Shown: positions 11,191-19,320, counted from the stretch's first letter. The stretch: DNA of 64,000 nucleotides from Nitrospira sp. CG24D (GCA_002869855.2 NEWQ02000003.1:117780-181779), one strand, 5' to 3'. Made by a program: numbers and translations. The notes: a model not told the origin generated them from the sequence alone.

Positions 11191-11436
11191 TCAGAGCAGG
11201 ATAACCTTCGTATGGGCAAACACCAATTCCAAGAGGTCTCGGTCCGTTAAACTGACAGAAGGTGAGGTGTCATTCGGACCGTCTTTCCGCACATGCTCGG
11301 CAAAACCGGTAGAAGAAGCGGGCAACCCTTCTTCAAGAAGAACATATCCGGACTCCTGAGCGGTAAAGAGACTGGATTCAATCCCTTCCGACGGCTCACG
11401 GAGCATATACAAACAAGCTGGCACAACGTTCCTCAT
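11191..11436 (-). CDS. DsrH/TusB-like small protein
   Basis: An 81-residue protein that I read as a diverged DsrH/TusB. The opening ACLYMLREP and the following strand GYVLLEEG match the first two strands of the family, and the end VSLTDRDLLELVFAHTKVILL matches its last helix and strand. In sulfur oxidisers DsrEFH is a hexameric sulfur carrier; in E. coli TusBCD relays sulfur for tRNA thiolation. It is third of three co-directional genes beside the origin. Its only cysteine, near residue 8, is not where the usual DsrH cysteine lies. The ribosome site is poor. Confidence 0.55.
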   Translation of the reverse strand: MRNVVPACLYMLREPSEGIESSLFTAQESGYVLLEEGLPASSTGFAEHVRKDGPNDTSPSVSLTDRDLLELVFAHTKVILL

Positions 11437-11446
11437 ACCGTGAAGA

Positions 11447-11788
11447 TCAAAACACGAGGGTTCGATCGACGTCCGTCAAAAAGTGCCGGATGTATTCAGC
11501 CGTCTGATATTGGACAGCAAACTGACTTTGCACCAACGATCGATTGGCATCTGATTGGACGATGAATGGAATCTCAAGCTGTTTGATTGAAGGGAGGTAC
11601 TTTTCTAGAATTTCCATATCAATCACGTCATCGAGATCTTCTGAAAGCAGGCGAACCGCCTCATTGAGAAGCACCACGGTTGTGTCATGAGTCCCCGCCA
11701 CAAGGCCGAGTGCAATGCGCAGTGCTTCCACCGGACGGTGCGTTTGACGGGGATCTTCTCGAATCACCACGGCTATTCTCTTCGCCAT
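11447..11788 (-). CDS. DsrE/DsrF-like protein without cysteines
   Basis: A 113-residue protein with a DsrE-like alpha/beta layout: a first strand KRIAVVIRE, a helix with HRPVEALRIALGLVAG, a second strand TTVVLLNEAVRLL, and a strand IPFIVQ. There is no cysteine anywhere, so it cannot itself carry persulfide; DsrF/TusC-type subunits of such complexes often play a structural part. It is the second gene of the trio, 21 bp after the first and 10 bp before the third. Confidence 0.65.
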   Translation of the reverse strand: MAKRIAVVIREDPRQTHRPVEALRIALGLVAGTHDTTVVLLNEAVRLLSEDLDDVIDMEILEKYLPSIKQLEIPFIVQSDANRSLVQSQFAVQYQTAEYIRHFLTDVDRTLVF

Positions 11789-11809
11789 CGTCGGGTAGAT
11801 ACCTTTAAA

Positions 11810-12130
11810 TCAGGTAAATGCTAAAAATTGATCGCAGGCATCGATAATCCCGGAGAGGACAACCAGCCCGCACAAGGAGATCTTGGAATGGATCCCATCG
11901 GTCGGTACATGATGCTGTTGGCATCCATACGCGCAGGCAAAGAGCTTCACCCCATCCGTCGCCAGTTCCTGATAGCGGGTATCAGAAATGTTCTTCACAC
12001 CTTCATCAATGAGATACAAATACACCTCGGTGTTGCCCTGAAGAGCTGCGCGTGAAAGACGATAAACCGTCTCCACACTTCTATGGGTCGGAGGGACTGA
12101 AAGAAGCAGTCCGAGCTTCTTTGAATTCAT
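11810..12130 (-). CDS. DsrE/TusD-like sulfur-relay protein
   Basis: A 106-residue DsrE-fold protein. It has the first strand KKLGLLLSVPPTH, a strand VYLYLIDEGVKNI, and a cysteine-bearing strand LFACAYGC followed by a helix, where DsrE/TusD keep the sulfur-accepting cysteine. First gene of a three-gene DsrE/F/H-like set, and the only one with cysteines at the expected place. Upstream is a very AT-rich stretch (12131-12185) likely to hold the promoter. Whether it serves tRNA thiolation or another sulfur transfer is unknown. Confidence 0.7.
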   Translation of the reverse strand: MNSKKLGLLLSVPPTHRSVETVYRLSRAALQGNTEVYLYLIDEGVKNISDTRYQELATDGVKLFACAYGCQQHHVPTDGIHSKISLCGLVVLSGIIDACDQFLAFT

Positions 12131-12239
12131 AGGTAATTCACAGATATTTATATTAATTAATCAACAACTTATAATAATTATCCAGAGGCGGTGAGCCTAC
12201 GAATTTTTGAAGGGAAAGTCAACCGCAAAAACCGCTGGA

Positions 12240-13502
12240 TTAGGAAGTAAGAACCTGAGGCAGAAGAGAGGCGACGAGTGTGGAAAGAGGCAGATCTACT
12301 TGATCTTTTGTCTGCATGTTCCGGAGGATAGCGGAACCCTTATTCAGTTCATCATCGCCGAGAATAAGGGTATAGCGACAGGTAAAACGATCCGCCTGGC
12401 GGAGATGAGCTTTTAATGTCGCTGAACGGAAATCAGTCACAGCTCGAACACCAGCCAAGCGGAGGTCTTGGAGGATCTTTAATCCTTGAAGCGCGGCCCG
12501 TTCGCCGAAGGCTGCCACGTAGACGGTCTTATCTCCGACCGAAGGCGGAGTGAGCGATTCCGGGAGCATCATTGAGATACGCTCAATACCCACAGCAAAG
12601 CCCACAGCCGGGGTCTTCGGACCATCCAGGGTCTCTACCAGCCCATCGTAGCGGCCACCAGCTCCTACGGCGTTCTGAGCCCCTAAACTCGTGGTCGTCA
12701 CTTCAAACGTCGTCAGGCAGTAATAATCCAAGCCCCGAACCAAACGATGATTCAGCTGATAGGGAATTCCAATCGCCTGAAGCCCCTCCAGGACTTTTGA
12801 AAAATAGGTCGTGGCCGGTTCCGCCATCGAACCGGCAAGCGTCGGTGCCGCATCCGTGGCGGCTCGACAAGCCGGTACCTTGCAATCCAGCACGCGCAGG
12901 GGATTCGTCTCAATCCGTCTCACACAATTGGCACAGAGTTGGCTTTCCTGCTGGCGGAGATAGGCCACGAGAACGGGTCGATAAGCTTCACGGTCGCTCG
13001 TATACCCGAGATTGTTGATTTCCAGTGTGAGCGCAGGAAGTCGGAGGTCGGAGAGCAACTGCCAGAGCAAGGCGATCGTTTCAACATCCGCCCGCGGGTC
13101 AGCCATGCCGAAAGATTCGACGCCGAACTGGTGAAATTGCCGCAAACGCCCGGCTTGCGGCCGCTCGTGGCGAAACATCGGCCCGAGGTAGCAATATTTT
13201 TGAGGGAGCGGATCGGCCGCGCGGTTGTGTTCGATGTAGGCCCGGACTGTTCCAGCGGTTCCTTCAGGACGTAAGGTCAGCGACGTCCCGTCCCGGTCCT
13301 GAAACGTGTACATTTCTTTTTCGACGATGTCTGTCGAGGCTCCGATACTGCGGGCAAAGAGCGTCGTGACCTCGAAGATCGGCACGCGGATTTCGTGAAA
13401 GCCGAATGTCGAGGCCCAGAACCGGGCCTTCTCTTCAATCAGGCGCCAGCGTGGAGTCTCTTCCGGAAGAAGATCTTTAACGCCCTTGATACCCTTGATC
13501 AT
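12240..13502 (-). CDS. hisS: Histidyl-tRNA synthetase
   Basis: A 420-residue class II synthetase with the three class motifs and both HisRS signatures: the histidine A loop LVRGLDYY and the histidine B segment AVGAGGRYDGLVE, with motif 3 at VGFAVGIERI. Motif 2 is YLGPMFRHERPQ. The C-terminal anticodon-binding domain is present. It charges tRNA-His. A GTGAGGA ribosome site precedes the ATG at 13502. It is divergent from the ThyX-like gene. Confidence 0.97.
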   Translation of the reverse strand: MIKGIKGVKDLLPEETPRWRLIEEKARFWASTFGFHEIRVPIFEVTTLFARSIGASTDIVEKEMYTFQDRDGTSLTLRPEGTAGTVRAYIEHNRAADPLPQKYCYLGPMFRHERPQAGRLRQFHQFGVESFGMADPRADVETIALLWQLLSDLRLPALTLEINNLGYTSDREAYRPVLVAYLRQQESQLCANCVRRIETNPLRVLDCKVPACRAATDAAPTLAGSMAEPATTYFSKVLEGLQAIGIPYQLNHRLVRGLDYYCLTTFEVTTTSLGAQNAVGAGGRYDGLVETLDGPKTPAVGFAVGIERISMMLPESLTPPSVGDKTVYVAAFGERAALQGLKILQDLRLAGVRAVTDFRSATLKAHLRQADRFTCRYTLILGDDELNKGSAILRNMQTKDQVDLPLSTLVASLLPQVLTS

Positions 13503-13646
13503 CGTCGGTCCTCACCATAGGCAAAACGTCGGGACTATAGCGGCGCATTCCGAGCCAAGTCAACGGAGCGGCCTTGCGCCTCAGGCAGTCGGGGGGTATA
13601 GTTCGGCCCTTGTGATTGTCAGCAGCCTCGTGAGGTCTTCAGGTCG

Positions 13647-15134
13647 ATGAGTCAGGATCAATCCAGCCGGCGCGTGATCGCCGTGGCGCCCATGCCACCG
13701 GAGAAATCCGCCTATGCCCTGGCGCGGTACAGCCGCTCGCCCGATTCCATCGAGAGCAGCATCAAGTGGGTCCATGGCCACTCCTCGGAAAAATTCTGGG
13801 ACCAGTTCTATTTCGATTACGGGCATGCGTCGATCGCCGACCTCGGCCACGTCATCATCTGTTTTGAAAACATTTCCGAGCTTGCCGCCATCCGCCTCGA
13901 AGACGAACCGCTATGGGACGGGCAGGCGAAATCGAGCCGCTATCAAAACTTTGCCTCGGGCAGCTGGTATATCCCGGACTCGTTGCGCGGGTCCGAGACC
14001 GAAGGAACCTACGAAGGTATCTTGCGGAGCCTGTCCGAAGTCTATCGTCTCCTGCATCCGCAGCTGACCCAGTTTCTGACCGAGCGCGAACCGCGCCCCG
14101 AATCGATGAAGCCGGCCGATTACCAGCGCACCATCGCCGCGCGGGCTTTCGACGTCACGCGTTATCTCCTTCCGCTGGCGGCAAAGACCAACGTCGGGCA
14201 GGTCGTGAGTATCAGGACTCTGGAAAAGCAGATCACGCGCCTGCTCTCGTCCCAATTGCCGGAGCTGCGGCTCATCGCAGATGATCTTAAGGATGCCTGC
14301 CAGCGAGCCCCCATGAACGTGTGGGGCGAGTTGAGCGGCCAGGCGGCGGGAATGACCGAACCCATGGCCCCGACCCTCGCGCGCCATGCCAAGCCGAACG
14401 ACTATCAAGCATCGGTATATCTGGAACTGGGCCGGTACGCGAAAGAGGCGCTCAAGGGAACGGGTTTGGATCAGCCCTCGACCTGGGGCGAGCAGGAATC
14501 CGTCGAGCTGATAGAAGGCCATGACCCGATCGATGAAATCGTCACGACGTTACTCTATCGCGCGACGCACGCGCCCTATCGAAAGATCCTCGCCGTCGTG
14601 CGCGACTGGACCGACAAGCAGAAGCAGGACACTATCGATGTGGGGATGAGTCAGCGGGGTCCTTACGACGAATTGATCAAAGAATTCCGCAGCGGCTACG
14701 CCTTCACCTTCGACATCTTGATGGACATCGGCGGCTGGCGCGACATGCACCGGCACCGGCGCTGCCAGCAGATCCAGCAGAACTTCACGACGATCCACGG
14801 CTACGACGTGCCGCCGCCGCTCGTGCAGGCGGGATTGGATTCTGAATACCGGCAGGCCATGGGTGCCGTGCGTACTGACATCGAACAGCTCAAGAAGGCC
14901 AGCGCCGAAGGCTCCCTCTACGCCATCCCCTTCGGGTTCAAAGTCCGCTGTCTCTTCAAGATGGACTACGCCGAGGCGGAATACATTGCCAAGCTCCGCT
15001 CCGGTGTGAAGGGCCATTGGTCCTATCGCACCATCGCCTGGCTCATGAAACAGAAGATGGCCGCGCGGTATCCTATGCTCGGGGATCGCATCCAGGCCAC
15101 ATCGCCCGATATCGAAGACACCTTGACCAGATAA
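13647..15134 (+). CDS. thyX: Double-length ThyX-like protein (flavin-dependent thymidylate synthase family)
   Basis: A 495-residue protein, about twice the usual ThyX length, made of two ThyX-like halves. The N-terminal half keeps only the end of the ThyX signature, GQAKSSRYQ (about residues 92-100), matching the ExxSxRY part of RHRx7S. The C-terminal half keeps only the beginning, RHRRCQQIQQN, with asparagine where the serine should be. ThyX makes dTMP from dUMP with FAD, NADPH and methylene-tetrahydrofolate. A half-and-half active site could still be functional, or the protein could have another role. No ThyA is visible in the window. Confidence 0.8.
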   Translation: MSQDQSSRRVIAVAPMPPEKSAYALARYSRSPDSIESSIKWVHGHSSEKFWDQFYFDYGHASIADLGHVIICFENISELAAIRLEDEPLWDGQAKSSRYQNFASGSWYIPDSLRGSETEGTYEGILRSLSEVYRLLHPQLTQFLTEREPRPESMKPADYQRTIAARAFDVTRYLLPLAAKTNVGQVVSIRTLEKQITRLLSSQLPELRLIADDLKDACQRAPMNVWGELSGQAAGMTEPMAPTLARHAKPNDYQASVYLELGRYAKEALKGTGLDQPSTWGEQESVELIEGHDPIDEIVTTLLYRATHAPYRKILAVVRDWTDKQKQDTIDVGMSQRGPYDELIKEFRSGYAFTFDILMDIGGWRDMHRHRRCQQIQQNFTTIHGYDVPPPLVQAGLDSEYRQAMGAVRTDIEQLKKASAEGSLYAIPFGFKVRCLFKMDYAEAEYIAKLRSGVKGHWSYRTIAWLMKQKMAARYPMLGDRIQATSPDIEDTLTR

Positions 15135-15147
15135 CTTCCTATACGCC

Positions 15148-16185
15148 ATGCCCGATCACCAAACACCATGTGAAGCCGCGCTCCTCGCCGGGCAATGGAA
15201 CCTTGCCGAGCAAGAGGCCCTCGCCTGGGCACGCCATCTCCCGGAAGGGAGAGAGAAAGATCCCCGCCCGCATTTTGCGCTGAACGCCGTGCATCTCGTT
15301 CGCGGACAGTTTGCCGAGGCCTGGCAGGCGCATGCCCGCTGTCTGCACGAAGCCGATGATATTGCCGAGGTGAAGCAGTGGGTGGAAGCCTTCGTCGGGC
15401 GGCAGCAAGAGAACGCCCATGCCCATCTGATCATGGGACTCTTCCTCGCCCAGTCCGGCGAGTCGGAACAATCCATGAAGTCGTACAAAGAGGCGGCGAA
15501 GCTCGCGCCTGAATCGGCCTACCCGCATTACTTTCTCGCCCAGATCCACGAGCGGGCGAATCATCTTGAAATGGCGATCAAAGAATATCGCGAAGCCGTG
15601 CGGCTCGCGCCGGAATACGCTCCGGCCCGTACGAATCTCGGTGTGGCCTACCAGGAGCAGGGCCGCCTGGAGATGGCCATTCCGCAGTATCGCGAAGTCA
15701 TCAAGCTCAATCCCGACGACCACATCGCGCACGCCAATCTCGCCTGCGCCCTGGCAGAACAAGGCAAGATGGAGCCGGCGGTGCAGTCGTACAAGACGGC
15801 GCTGAAGCTGAATCCGAAAGACGCCGAGGTCCACTTCGCGCTGGGCGGGTTGTATGAAACGCGCGGACGGTTGGATTTGGCCGAGCGGGCTTATCGTGAT
15901 GCGCAGGAAGCCAATCCCGAGTTCGGCTCGGCGCACTCGGCGCTCGGCTGGCTTGCGCTCCGAAAGCGGCAGTTCCAGGACGCGCAGGAATTATTCAGCC
16001 GCGCTTTGAAGTGCAACGATGAAGACCCCAGGGCCTACCATGGCATCGCCGAGCTGTACGCCATCCGCGGCAAACGTCAGAGCGCGATGGAAAACTACAC
16101 CAAGGCCGTGAAGCACTACCGCGACCCCGAAATGCGCAACGCGATCATGAATCAGTTGTTCCAAGAAGGCCAAGTGCCGGATTAG
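15148..16185 (+). CDS. TPR-repeat protein
   Basis: A 345-residue protein with no signal peptide, built mainly of tetratricopeptide repeats from about residue 90 onward. Repeats show the usual spacing of A/G/Y/P positions, for example AYPHYFLAQIHERANHLEMA and ARTNLGVAYQEQGRLEMA. TPR arrays are protein-protein scaffolds; the partner is unknown. It starts 13 bp after the ThyX-like stop and is probably cotranscribed. Confidence 0.85.
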   Translation: MPDHQTPCEAALLAGQWNLAEQEALAWARHLPEGREKDPRPHFALNAVHLVRGQFAEAWQAHARCLHEADDIAEVKQWVEAFVGRQQENAHAHLIMGLFLAQSGESEQSMKSYKEAAKLAPESAYPHYFLAQIHERANHLEMAIKEYREAVRLAPEYAPARTNLGVAYQEQGRLEMAIPQYREVIKLNPDDHIAHANLACALAEQGKMEPAVQSYKTALKLNPKDAEVHFALGGLYETRGRLDLAERAYRDAQEANPEFGSAHSALGWLALRKRQFQDAQELFSRALKCNDEDPRAYHGIAELYAIRGKRQSAMENYTKAVKHYRDPEMRNAIMNQLFQEGQVPD

Positions 16186-16336
16186 GGTCCCCGCTCTCTT
16201 CGTTCCTCGCTCGCCGAGTGCGCACGCGGGAACCATCGGATTTTCACATTATGGTCGGTGCTCGCTCAATGCGCGCGGTCGAACGAAAAGATCGCCGGCC
16301 CTCTTGATGTGTGGGGAGCTAGAACGGAACGCGTAA

Positions 16337-16888
16337 ATGGAATTTCGACTTACATACCGTGGTCCTCTCAAAGGGAACAACGCTAAGGTTGAAGACAAAC
16401 AGCGGCTCCGTCGTTGGTTTCATCTTCAGCTGAAACAGCTCTGGAGCCAGGAGCCGCTGAAGTCGAGAGAAGATATCTTAGCCAAACAAGACGTGACGGC
16501 GTCGTCAGTAATTTTCGAACATGCTGGATTCAAGTTTGCGCCATTGATTACTGAGCGACTATTTCTTCATGCCGAGTTGGAAGTATTGCTCCTGCGCCCA
16601 GAGCAGAAGGGTTTCATTCTCACGGGAGGTGGCGACATCGATAATCGGCTAAAAACACTATTGGACAGCCTTCGAATGCCGCGTGAATCACAGGAAATAC
16701 CTAAGGATGACAAGCCCACAGAAGATGAAAAATTGTTCTTCTGTTTGCTTGAAGACGACTCCCTCGTTACTTCAGTAACCGTATCTGCCGATCAGTTGTT
16801 AGAACCGATTGAGTCAGGTCACGTATCGGCCATTATTAAAGTTAAGACGGTTAAAACGCGTGATACTTGGACAAATTCGGGATTGTAA
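16337..16888 (+). CDS. RusA-like protein (possible Holliday-junction resolvase)
   Basis: A 183-residue protein of unknown function with a segment GDIDNRLKTLLDSL in the middle and EDDSLVTSV further on. This is the D-x-D-N-x-x-K-x-x-x-D spacing and trailing acidic pair that RusA-type resolvases use to bind metal. RusA proteins are usually near 120 residues and prophage-borne; this one has extra sequence at both ends. The coding sequence is poorer in GC than its neighbours and is bordered by decayed genes and repeat remnants, so horizontal transfer is likely. The family call is tentative. Confidence 0.5.
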   Translation: MEFRLTYRGPLKGNNAKVEDKQRLRRWFHLQLKQLWSQEPLKSREDILAKQDVTASSVIFEHAGFKFAPLITERLFLHAELEVLLLRPEQKGFILTGGGDIDNRLKTLLDSLRMPRESQEIPKDDKPTEDEKLFFCLLEDDSLVTSVTVSADQLLEPIESGHVSAIIKVKTVKTRDTWTNSGL

Positions 16889-16940
16889 AATATCAGCTTG
16901 CCATGCCTTTAAGTTGTCGAGACGAGAACGAAGTTGGGCG

Positions 16941-17100
16941 CCTGTTTCAGCAACCGATTAGGGCAGTCCGAGTGAGCGCATGAAACTTTCAACGGTCGTG
17001 GTGTAGTTGCTGGGAAGGCCCAGCTCTTTGTTGATCTCACCGTGCTTCAGATCTACCGGTAGCACCACGACTCGCCCGCCTAGTTTGGTGACCTTCGACG
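16941..17100. repeat. Gene-tail duplication, copy 1
   Basis: This 160-bp segment is repeated at 18001-18160, in the same orientation and exactly 1060 bp away. Both copies begin with CCTGTTTCAGCAACCGATTA, carry the last 48 or so codons of an alpha/beta hydrolase on the minus strand, and end with TAGTTTGGTGACCTTCGACG. Mismatches are scattered and mostly synonymous, so the duplication is not brand new. Confidence 0.9.
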
Positions 17101-17365
17101 CAAATGGTTGGGCTTGCGGGCAGGCGTCATCGCGCTGTGTGGAGCAGACCAGCAACATCGGAGCCGCTGCGGTGGTCAGCCGGTGGTAGGGCGACGCCTC
17201 ATTCCAGAACGCACGGTCCTTGCCGAATGCACGATCATAAATCCTGTGATGCTTGCCCTGCATGATCTCGACGAGGTTGAAGGCGGAGCTGTCGAGGACG
17301 ATGGTACCGAGCCAGGCTGCGCCGCCCCACGATGCGCCTTTGTCGCCGATGATCCAGGCGCCGCA
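16958..17365 (-). pseudogene. Truncated alpha/beta hydrolase (C-terminal remnant)
   Basis: The frame encodes the C-terminal part of an esterase-like alpha/beta hydrolase: WLGTIVLDSSAFNLVEIM, then PYHRLTTAAAPMLLVCS with a partner-strand cysteine, and the LPVDLKHGEINKELGLP segment with the catalytic histidine region. An in-frame TGA (complement of 17366-17368) precedes it and the N-terminal half with the nucleophile is missing. An ATG at 17263 could start a 101-residue product, but it would lack the active site. A second shorter copy of the tail lies at 18018-18160. Confidence 0.75.
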
Positions 17366-17472
17366 TCAAGGGACTCAGGTGTCCGAGGTTGCGTCGTACC
17401 CTTAGGGGAGATAGAGTAGCGCCCATCATTCACTGAGGACCCTCAATGGTCGCAGCTGGAGGAGGAGCAATC

Positions 17473-17715
17473 ATGAAGGCAGCTTATGTAGCGGTATTGA
17501 TGGGTATGTTGTCGGGCTGTGCGACGACCCCTTCCGGGCATTGGGAGCAGGCAGGGCGAACTGAGACGGAAACCCAGACCGACTTTGCCCATTGCGAACA
17601 AGTGGCCTATTTAGACTCCCAACGCAACATGAGTGACGAGCCCTTCAAGGGACCGATCCTCGAAAAGAATTGCATGCAACGCATGGGCTACACATACGTC
17701 AACAATCCGAAGTAA
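17473..17715 (+). CDS. Small lipoprotein of unknown function
   Basis: An 80-residue protein with a lipoprotein signal MKAAYVAVLMGMLSGC, lipobox LSGC with the lipidated cysteine at residue 16. The mature part is polar with two more cysteines (AHCEQ and EKNCMQ) that could form a disulfide. The ATG at 17473 is set by a GGAGGAG ribosome site at 17461-17467. It sits alone between the two copies of a duplicated hydrolase tail. Confidence 0.75.
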   Translation: MKAAYVAVLMGMLSGCATTPSGHWEQAGRTETETQTDFAHCEQVAYLDSQRNMSDEPFKGPILEKNCMQRMGYTYVNNPK

Positions 17716-18197
17716 GCCTGATTGGCCTGCCTCTCTTTCGGAAACTCCAGAGGCAGCTCAAAATTTCCGCCAGCAAGGCCGCGAAGAACTATCTATTAGT
17801 TTGTGGTTGCTCAAACAGGTGGTCAACTAGGCCGCAGGCGAGAGAATACCGGAAGCGTAACGGTCATCATCCGCCCACTCCGAGCTGTTGGAACAGCTCT
17901 TTTCCCAGGTGGGCTGCGTTGAGGATCTTTTCGAGATGAGAACGAAGCCCGGGAAACGATGCGTCTCGGCGCATCGGGGGTTGGGCGGGTGAGAAGGTAG
18001 CCTGTTTCAGCAACCGATTAAGGCAGTCCAAGCGAACGCATGAATGCTTCGACAGTCGTGGTGTAGTCGCTGGGGAGGCCCAGCTCTTTGTTGATCTCAC
18101 CGTGCTTCATATCCACCGGCAATATCACGACTTGCCCGCCTAGTTTGGTGACCTTCGACGACAACGCGTGCGTTGCAGTCTTGTTGACTATAACGGG
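17716..18197. other. Decayed intergenic stretch
   Basis: No complete gene is visible here. It contains the second hydrolase-tail copy (18001-18160) and a piece near 17963-18000 that resembles the right arm of the interspersed repeat at 32290-32526. The rest shows no coding pattern, ribosome site or structure I can support. Confidence 0.6.
18001..18160. repeat. Gene-tail duplication, copy 2
   Basis: Second copy of the 160-bp segment at 16941-17100. It encodes on the minus strand a fragment ending in GEINKELGLPSDYTTTVEAF plus six residues (stop at 18018), the same as the tail of the truncated hydrolase but without anything upstream of it. The bases just before it (17979-17998) contain GGTTGGGCGGGTGAGAA, which also occurs in the repeat at 32290-32526. 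Confidence 0.9.
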
Positions 18198-18238
18198 TTG
18201 ACGACCAAATGGTATGACGATATGATGATCGATCATCA
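18198..18238 (+). promoter_or_regulatory. Promoter and palindromic operator of the toxin-antitoxin pair
   Basis: A -35 box TTGACG (18198-18203) and -10 box TATGAT (18221-18226) are 17 bp apart. Overlapping the -10 box is a perfect 16-bp palindrome, TGATGATCGATCATCA (18223-18238). The antitoxin start is 19 bp downstream. VapBC-type complexes typically repress their own promoter through such a palindrome. Confidence 0.75.
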
Positions 18239-18256
18239 ATTGGTATGGAGGCCGAC

Positions 18257-18466
18257 ATGTCCATGACGACGATCTCGCCCAAGTTTCAAATCGTGATACC
18301 CAAAGACGTCCGGGATAAGCTCCACCTAGAGCCTCAGCAGCGTTTGCAGGTCATCGAAAAGGGAGGAGTTATCACCCTGGTACCCGAAGTTCCTTTGAAA
18401 TCCCTCAAGGGGATACTCAAGGGAATGTCGAAGACGGATCTGAGAGAAAAGAAGGATCGCATGTGA
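18257..18466 (+). CDS. AbrB/MazE-type antitoxin (VapB-like)
   Basis: A 69-residue protein with the swapped-hairpin AbrB/MazE DNA-binding motif: TTISPKFQIVIPKDVRDKL, then LQVIEKGGVITLVP. The rest is a flexible basic tail that would fold on the toxin. I chose the ATG at 18257, five bases after a TGGAGG ribosome site (18246-18251). It overlaps the toxin gene by 4 bp and lies under its own promoter and palindromic operator. Confidence 0.9.
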   Translation: MSMTTISPKFQIVIPKDVRDKLHLEPQQRLQVIEKGGVITLVPEVPLKSLKGILKGMSKTDLREKKDRM

Positions 18467-18834
18467 AAGTCCTCCTCGATTCCAGCGGATGGATCGAATA
18501 CTTTACCGGTGGGCCATTGGCCGATCGATACGCGGCCTATCTCAACGCCCGGTACTCCATTATCACCCCTACCATCGTCCTCTACGAAGTCTACAAAAAG
18601 CTCAAGCGAGAACGGGGAGAAGAAACCGCACTCGCGCTCATGGGTCAGGTTCAAACAACCAACGTCGTGCCGCTCACGGATTCGGTGGCCTATTTGGCCG
18701 CCGACATAAGCCTGCGTTACGGATTGGCGATGGCCGATGCGATTGTCTACGCGACGGGAAGAGACCAAGGGGCTGATGTCGTGACGGGCGACGCCGACCT
18801 CAAGGATCTTCCAGGTGTGGTGTATGTGAGATGA
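18463..18834 (+). CDS. PIN-domain toxin (VapC-like ribonuclease)
   Basis: A 123-residue PIN-domain protein with the acidic metal ligands in place: D6 (VLLDSSGWIEYF), E42 (IVLYEVYKKL), D92 (MADAIVYA) and D110/D112 (VVTGDADL). VapC toxins cleave specific tRNAs or rRNA when the antitoxin is lost. Translation starts at a GTG that overlaps the antitoxin stop (GTGA), so the two are translationally coupled. All catalytic residues are intact, suggesting a working module. Confidence 0.92.
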   Translation: MKVLLDSSGWIEYFTGGPLADRYAAYLNARYSIITPTIVLYEVYKKLKRERGEETALALMGQVQTTNVVPLTDSVAYLAADISLRYGLAMADAIVYATGRDQGADVVTGDADLKDLPGVVYVR

Positions 18835-18980
18835 ATGACTCGCGGTTTTACCCACTGACAGCCTTTAAAGCACGGGCGCTTTCCTGTCCGGAGGTACGCC
18901 GTGAATACGATGAGCTCGAGGAGGAGTTCGAGCTTCTCGGCGAGATACTGAAAGCGAGAACTGAGGGGAGGCTCAAATAG
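18831..18980 (+). CDS. Truncated HigA-like (XRE) antitoxin remnant
   Basis: A 49-residue reading frame that starts at an ATG overlapping the toxin stop (ATGA). Its sequence, with CPEVRREYDELEEEFELLGEIL and KARTEG, matches the N-terminal lead-in helix of HigA-type antitoxins, which normally continues into an XRE helix-turn-helix. Here a TAG stop follows directly, so the DNA-binding domain is missing. It may be a decayed gene or a leftover from another toxin-antitoxin locus. Confidence 0.5.
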   Translation: MNDSRFYPLTAFKARALSCPEVRREYDELEEEFELLGEILKARTEGRLK

Positions 18981-19050
18981 AAGATGCGGGTAAGACAGAA
19001 AAGCGCGTGGAGTTAGCTTTCACGCGAGATACGCTTCACGGGCGACGAGC

Positions 19051-19320
19051 CTATAATTCCCGAATCGCGCCCTGGAGGACGGTGATCTGGGTCACCGGAT
19101 CGCCGGAGGATTTCAGTTCGGTGCGGATCTGGTCTTTGAGGTATGAGGAGTAGCCGACGCGGTCGACGAGGAGATCCAGGAAACGTTCGGCGGGCAGCAG
19201 GCTTTGGGTCCGGAGCTCTTCGACCGTGTCGTCGCTGACCGGAATGTAGGTGCTCCCGATGTGGAAGACCACGTTGTAGTAACGATTTTTGCCGATCCGT
19301 TCGAAGCGTAAGCCCTTCAT
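19051..19320 (-). CDS. Hypothetical protein, 89 residues
   Basis: A small soluble protein beginning MKGLRFERIGKNRYYNVVF. No known domain is recognised. The ATG at 19320 follows a purine-rich GGGAAAGGGAA site, so I prefer it to the longer frame that would run back through a repeat element. It lies between a toxin-antitoxin remnant and the interspersed repeat copy at 19395-19517. Confidence 0.65.
   Translation of the reverse strand: MKGLRFERIGKNRYYNVVFHIGSTYIPVSDDTVEELRTQSLLPAERFLDLLVDRVGYSSYLKDQIRTELKSSGDPVTQITVLQGAIREL

Noticed and set aside
16186..16336. GC-rich repeated words (CTCGCTCGCCGAGTGCGC and similar)
   Set aside because: Only internal, imperfect similarity; not part of the 123-bp repeat family and not enough to call an element.
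18981..19050. CGCGTG/CACGCG hairpin as a terminator
   Set aside because: Stem of six with an 11-base loop and no T-run; not a convincing Rho-independent terminator.
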